DNA from: an uncultured Actinomycetes bacterium
GTDB taxonomy: Bacteria > Actinomycetota > Actinomycetes > Nanopelagicales > Nanopelagicaceae
NCBI GenBank assembly: GCA_903953805.1
Contig: CAJBLC010000149.1
Span: 1-9,061, forward strand
Direction: 5' to 3'
Length of the DNA stretch: 9,061 bases
The first letter of the stretch is position 1; the number at the start of each line of letters is the position of its first letter. The notes below the pieces were generated by a model, which was not told the DNA's origin, did not search any database, and saw only the letters and a program-made list of their open reading frames with translations. The position numbers were made by a program, and so were the translations under genes. Positions 5,912-9,061 of this stretch are shown here, piece after piece.

Positions 5912-7372
5912 ATGAGCGAGAGTCAGGGAGTCGAAAGCGGGCCGCGGGAGTTAGCGGTCTCTTTGGCGATCTCGACACTTGCCAAGCAAGCCCCCATTAC
6001 GGATTCTCTGGCAGCTGCCTTCAAGGAAGCTGGCCACACCTTGGCACTTGTCGGTGGCCCGGTGCGTGATGCCATTCTTGGTCGGCTTGGAAATGACCTT
6101 GATTTCACAACAAGTGCTCGCCCTGATGTGACAAAAGCAATTCTCAAAAAATGGGCCGATGCAATCTGGGATACCGGTGCCGCTTTTGGAACTATCGCAG
6201 GTAAGAAGGGCGAGATCACTGTCGAAGTAACGACGTACCGAAGTGATGTTTACGATCCATCATCGCGCAAACCCGATGTCGATTTTGGCGATTCGATTAT
6301 TGGTGATCTCGGTCGACGTGATTTCACCGTTAACTCTATGGCGCTCGAACTTACAACACCAACTCCTGAGTTTATTGATCCCTTTGATGGCGTCTCAGAT
6401 TTAGCAAAGCGAGTATTGCGAACTCCAGGAAAGGCAACAGATTCATTTAGTGATGATCCATTGCGAATGATGCGCGCTGCACGCTTTATGAGCCAACTTG
6501 ATTTCACAGTTGATGATGAAGTCGTTGCTGCTATGAAGGAGATGGCAGACCGAATCTCCATCATCTCGGCCGAGCGAGTGCGCGATGAATTTACCAAGAT
6601 ACTAATGTCAGACCGGCCACGGCTAGGACTACTTCTCCTTGTTGAAACTGGAATTGCATCGATCGTTCTGTCAGAACTTCCCATGCTCAAATTAGAGATT
6701 GATGAGCATCATCATCACAAGGATGTTTACGAACATACCCTGACTGTCTTGGAGCAAGCTATCGCGTTAGAAGATCGACTTGGTGGTGCAAATCTTGTTA
6801 TTCGGTTAGCCGCACTTCTGCACGATATTGGTAAGCCGAAGACTCGTGAATTAATTCCTGGTGGCGGTGTCTCATTCCACCACCACGAAGTTGTTGGTGC
6901 GCGAATGGCAAAGGCGAGATTAAAGGCGCTCCGCTTTGATAACGAGACTATCGAGAGTGTGAATACCTTGGTATTCCTTCACCTGCGCTTCCACGGTTAT
7001 GGCAGTGGCGAATGGACGGATTCCGCTGTCCGCCGCTACGTTCGCGATGCTGGTGATCTTCTTACCCATCTTCATATTTTGACCCGCGCCGATTGCACAA
7101 CACGTAATGCAAAGAAGGCTGCGACCTTAGCTGCAACTTATGACTCGCTTGAGGCTCGCATTGCCGTGCTACAGGAAGAGGAAGAGCTCAACGCAATCCG
7201 ACCTGACCTGGATGGCAATCAGATTATTGAGATCTTAGGAATTAAGCCTTCACCACTTGTTGGTAAGGCATATGCCCATCTGCTTGAACTCCGCCTAGAT
7301 CGCGGACCACTCGGTGATGAAGTTGCCAAGGAAGAGTTACTTGCGTGGTGGAAAGCGAACGGACCTCAATAA
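5912..7372 (+). CDS. cca: CCA-adding tRNA nucleotidyltransferase with HD domain
   Basis: This 486-residue enzyme adds or repairs the 3'-CCA end of tRNAs using CTP and ATP. The class II polymerase-beta head shows GGPVRD (48-53), the metal-binding DLD (62-64), RRDFTVN (135-141), DDPLRMMRAARF (181-192) and ERVRDEF (221-227). A C-terminal HD domain has the VYEHT helix, HDIGKP (304-309) and HHH (323-325), suggesting an added metal-dependent phosphohydrolase activity. The mycobacterial syntenic gene is pcnA (Rv3907c). A class II poly(A) polymerase is the usual alternative, but in actinobacteria this gene serves as the CCA enzyme. I chose ATG 5912: the open frame extends upstream to 5828, but that part would overlap the Nudix start codons and precedes the conserved domain. 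There is no ribosome binding site; TAGCCT 8 nt upstream suggests a leaderless mRNA. The 3' end overlaps the MFS gene. Confidence 0.93.
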   Translation: MSESQGVESGPRELAVSLAISTLAKQAPITDSLAAAFKEAGHTLALVGGPVRDAILGRLGNDLDFTTSARPDVTKAILKKWADAIWDTGAAFGTIAGKKGEITVEVTTYRSDVYDPSSRKPDVDFGDSIIGDLGRRDFTVNSMALELTTPTPEFIDPFDGVSDLAKRVLRTPGKATDSFSDDPLRMMRAARFMSQLDFTVDDEVVAAMKEMADRISIISAERVRDEFTKILMSDRPRLGLLLLVETGIASIVLSELPMLKLEIDEHHHHKDVYEHTLTVLEQAIALEDRLGGANLVIRLAALLHDIGKPKTRELIPGGGVSFHHHEVVGARMAKARLKALRFDNETIESVNTLVFLHLRFHGYGSGEWTDSAVRRYVRDAGDLLTHLHILTRADCTTRNAKKAATLAATYDSLEARIAVLQEEEELNAIRPDLDGNQIIEILGIKPSPLVGKAYAHLLELRLDRGPLGDEVAKEELLAWWKANGPQ

Positions 7373-8614
7373 GTATCCGCTTGTGAGCGCGTATGCAAGA
7401 CAGATCAGTGATGGCAAGAGAATCGACTTACCTGAGGTTGGCAATATAAGTGCTGCAATAAGCGCGCCACCGACGATTGCACCATTTACTGAAACGTCAT
7501 AAAAGGCGAAGACGCGGCCACGATATTCATCTTCGATCTTCGATTGAACTAACGCATCATTCGTTACCTTCACCGCTTGTCCGCAGAGGCCAACAAAGAA
7601 GGCAGCGAGAATGAGTGACCATTGTTTTTGCGAGACGATGAATATCCCAACAAAGGGAATTGATCCAACCATCATGATTCGAATCCACTTATGACGTCCT
7701 ACTCGATCTACAAATACTGGGGTAATGAGTGAACCAAGTCCAATACCTACGCCTGCAATTCCAAGAGCCAAGGCGAAACCAGAGAGACCAGCATCTGGAT
7801 TATTGGACGGATGGTAAGTATTTCGCTCAAGTAAAAGCCCCATCAATGTCAGCGCTGTTAAACCACCACGCTGAACACTTGTTGCCAGGATTCCACGGAG
7901 TGAATCCCCATGTTCCTTTAGTTTCATGAAGCCTTCTTGCATCTCGCGCCACCCACGGTTTGCGGCAGATGTTTCATGCTCATGAGGCCCAATTTCATTA
8001 TGTTTTAACCGTTGTGAGAGCACCGCAGAGATTAAGTAAAAGCTTGCGGCAAGGGTTATAACAAGTGCATCACTGAAATCACTCTTAAGTGTGTGATCAA
8101 GAATCTTCTTCAAACCGATTCCTGCACCACCCCCAATGACCACACCAATAGTCCCACCAGTGACTGCGAGAGCATTAGCGGCAATGAGTTCTGTCTTCTT
8201 CACAATCAGCGGCAGACCTGCAGAAAGCCCAGCGAGAATTAATCGATTGATTCCAAATGCAGCGAGGACTAAGAGCGTAAGCGGAACTCCCGTTAATCCA
8301 CCCTTGACTGCAAGAGCGATCACAAGAAGATCAATACCACGAACAATATTTGCGATCTGAACAATCTTCTGGCGAGAGAAGCGATCTAGGAAGATTCCGG
8401 CATATGGCCCAACAAGTGAATACGGAAGTAAAACAACAGCAAAGGCAACTGCTGCGGCAACGGCATTTGGTTGGCGCTCGGGCGAGAAGAGTACGAACGA
8501 GGCGAGGGCAGATTGGAAGAGCCCATCGGTAAATTGTCCAAGCCAACGGATCTGCAGCAATACCGGAAGGCGGCTTCCCTTATGGAAGGGCCAGTAATGG
8601 GTATTTTGTTGCAC
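7337..8614 (-). CDS. MFS transporter (MFS_3/EntS-like exporter)
   Basis: The 425-residue integral membrane protein has about 12 hydrophobic segments in two halves, with a central hydrophilic loop at about 201-240. The MFS motif A appears between helices 2 and 3 (GIFLDRFSRQK, 73-83), with a second copy in the other half (VDRVGRHKW, 302-310). Near helix 10, DEYRGRVFAFYD (362-373) is typical of the MFS_3 group that includes EntS-type exporters. It most likely exports a small molecule by proton antiport; the substrate is unknown. The start is GTG at 8614, with no ribosome binding site and TACGCT ending 7 nt upstream. The stop TAA at 7339-7337 lies inside the convergent CCA gene, giving a 36-bp tail-to-tail overlap. 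It is divergent from the DUF5318 gene. A downstream start is unlikely, because helix 1 begins by about residue 18. Confidence 0.88.
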   Translation of the reverse strand: MQQNTHYWPFHKGSRLPVLLQIRWLGQFTDGLFQSALASFVLFSPERQPNAVAAAVAFAVVLLPYSLVGPYAGIFLDRFSRQKIVQIANIVRGIDLLVIALAVKGGLTGVPLTLLVLAAFGINRLILAGLSAGLPLIVKKTELIAANALAVTGGTIGVVIGGGAGIGLKKILDHTLKSDFSDALVITLAASFYLISAVLSQRLKHNEIGPHEHETSAANRGWREMQEGFMKLKEHGDSLRGILATSVQRGGLTALTLMGLLLERNTYHPSNNPDAGLSGFALALGIAGVGIGLGSLITPVFVDRVGRHKWIRIMMVGSIPFVGIFIVSQKQWSLILAAFFVGLCGQAVKVTNDALVQSKIEDEYRGRVFAFYDVSVNGAIVGGALIAALILPTSGKSILLPSLICLAYALTSGYLLRSVRFPPRK

Positions 8615-8656
8615 GAGGTAAAGCGTAGTTACTCAATACCTATTATTCTTTTACAT
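8615..8656. promoter_or_regulatory. Divergent promoter region between the MFS and DUF5318 genes
   Basis: This is a 42-bp gap. On the minus strand, TACGCT (8627-8622) ends 7 nt before the MFS GTG. On the plus strand, TATTCT (8644-8649) ends 7 nt before the DUF5318 ATG, overlapping a TATTAT at 8641-8646. The opposing hexamers are 16 bp apart, nearly the same layout as at 5869-5911. No ribosome binding site precedes either gene, so both mRNAs are probably leaderless. Confidence 0.5.
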
Positions 8657-9049
8657 ATGTGGTCTCGGCGCGATTCAATCGATTATTCATTGAAACGTCG
8701 CGCCACGTTAGTCTCCTATTTCAAGGGTGCGCAGGCGAAGGTCGATATCTGCGACGCTGACCCATATCTCCGACTTGCTGCTAAACATCATGGTGAAGCA
8801 GTTGAGCGTCCCTGCCCCGTCTGTCGTAAACAAGAGATGGTCGTCTTGCATTATGCATTTGGCGATCAACTCGGACAGTACTCAGGTCGCATTAAGTCGA
8901 TAGGTGAGCTCAATGAGATGCAGAGCGAATATGGCGAGTTCCGCGTCTATGTCGTGGAGGTCTGTCGTGGTTGCGATTGGCACCACCTCATCTACTCCTT
9001 CAAATTAGGCGATGGTCAGACTCGTAAACCACCCCGTAAAACCAGTTGA
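8657..9049 (+). CDS. DUF5318-family small zinc-ribbon protein
   Basis: The protein has 130 residues and no signal peptide or membrane helix, so it is likely cytoplasmic. Two CxxC knuckles, CPVC (53-56) and CRGC (103-106), should bind one zinc. The flanking patterns SIDYSLKRRATL (near 7-18), ICDADPYLRLAAKHHGE (31-47) and VYVVEVCRGCDWHHLIYS (97-114) resemble the actinobacterial DUF5318 family (Rv0049 in M. tuberculosis), whose biochemical role is not known to me. In mycobacteria it lies just upstream of ponA1, a bifunctional penicillin-binding protein, so a cell-wall gene may follow past the right edge. The open frame continues upstream to 8471, but I chose ATG 8657: family similarity starts there, the longer form would overlap the MFS gene antisense, and TATTCT lies 7 nt upstream. 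Confidence 0.87.
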   Translation: MWSRRDSIDYSLKRRATLVSYFKGAQAKVDICDADPYLRLAAKHHGEAVERPCPVCRKQEMVVLHYAFGDQLGQYSGRIKSIGELNEMQSEYGEFRVYVVEVCRGCDWHHLIYSFKLGDGQTRKPPRKTS

Positions 9050-9051
9050 TT

Positions 9052-9058
9052 GAGGGAG
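9052..9058 (+). promoter_or_regulatory. Possible ribosome binding site of the next gene (GAGGGAG)
   Basis: The last 12 bases after the DUF5318 stop contain GAGGGAG, a purine-rich Shine-Dalgarno-like stretch on the plus strand. This suggests that a co-directional gene starts just outside the window. The start codon is not visible. Confidence 0.35.
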
Positions 9059-9061
9059 TAA

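Noticed and set aside
6250..6690. 146-codon open frame antisense to the CCA enzyme
   Set aside because: It has Ser/Arg-rich composition typical of a shadow frame and lies wholly inside catalytic motifs of the real gene.
6703..6723. Run of His codons (EHHHHK) in the CCA enzyme
   Set aside because: It is not a tag or repeat expansion. A His-rich stretch before DVYEHT is normal at the start of the HD domain in this family.
7363..7382. Weak inverted repeat (CGGA...TCCG) near the CCA/MFS stop codons as a terminator
   Set aside because: The stem is only 4 bp with a 12-nt loop and there is no U-tract; it is not a credible intrinsic terminator.
8471..8656. Upstream extension of the DUF5318 reading frame to 8471
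   Set aside because: The extra 62 codons lie antisense to the MFS start and across the intergenic gap. Family similarity begins near ATG 8657, which has a well-placed -10-like box.

Overview
The window is a compact stretch of actinobacterial core chromosome, probably close to the replication origin. Base composition is near 50% GC or slightly below, intergenic gaps are short, and several proteins are shorter than their usual actinobacterial homologues. Together these suggest a streamlined low-GC actinobacterium, for example a freshwater acI (Nanopelagicales) type. The lineage is an inference; the gene order is the firm part. It matches the mycobacterial block Rv3907c (pcnA), Rv3908 (mutT4), Rv3909, Rv3910 (murJ), then trxB, trxC and cwlM, which lies next to parB/parA near oriC.

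Positions 1-5868 are a minus-strand cluster, read from high to low coordinate: a Nudix hydrolase with an Arg-rich tail, a signal-peptide/one-TM DUF6049-like protein, the lipid II flippase MurJ, thioredoxin reductase, thioredoxin, a CwlM-like pseudo-amidase, and the first 18 codons of an unidentified gene that runs off the left edge. The first three genes are joined by 4-bp start/stop overlaps. The remaining gaps are 18, 55, 23 and 9 bp.

Divergent from the Nudix gene is a CCA-adding tRNA nucleotidyltransferase with a C-terminal HD domain (plus strand, 5912-7372). Its last 12 codons overlap, tail to tail, an MFS exporter on the minus strand (7337-8614). Divergent from the exporter is a small DUF5318-type zinc-ribbon protein (8657-9049). 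In mycobacteria the corresponding gene precedes the penicillin-binding protein gene ponA1.

The biological themes are cell-wall precursor export and its control (MurJ, CwlM, perhaps DUF6049), thiol redox balance (TrxA/TrxB), and tRNA 3'-end maturation with nucleotide clean-up (CCA enzyme, Nudix). There is no mobile element, CRISPR array, RNA gene or new defence-like system. The most notable non-coding signal is promoter layout. Seven of ten start codons have a TANNNT -10-like hexamer ending 6-8 nt upstream, as expected for leaderless mRNAs. In both divergent gaps (43 and 42 bp) the two opposing -10 boxes are 17 and 16 bp apart, so each lies where the other's -35 would be. Other points are a CwlM that has lost all four zinc ligands, a MurJ reduced to its membrane core, and the absence of sigM and its anti-sigma gene between murJ and trxB.
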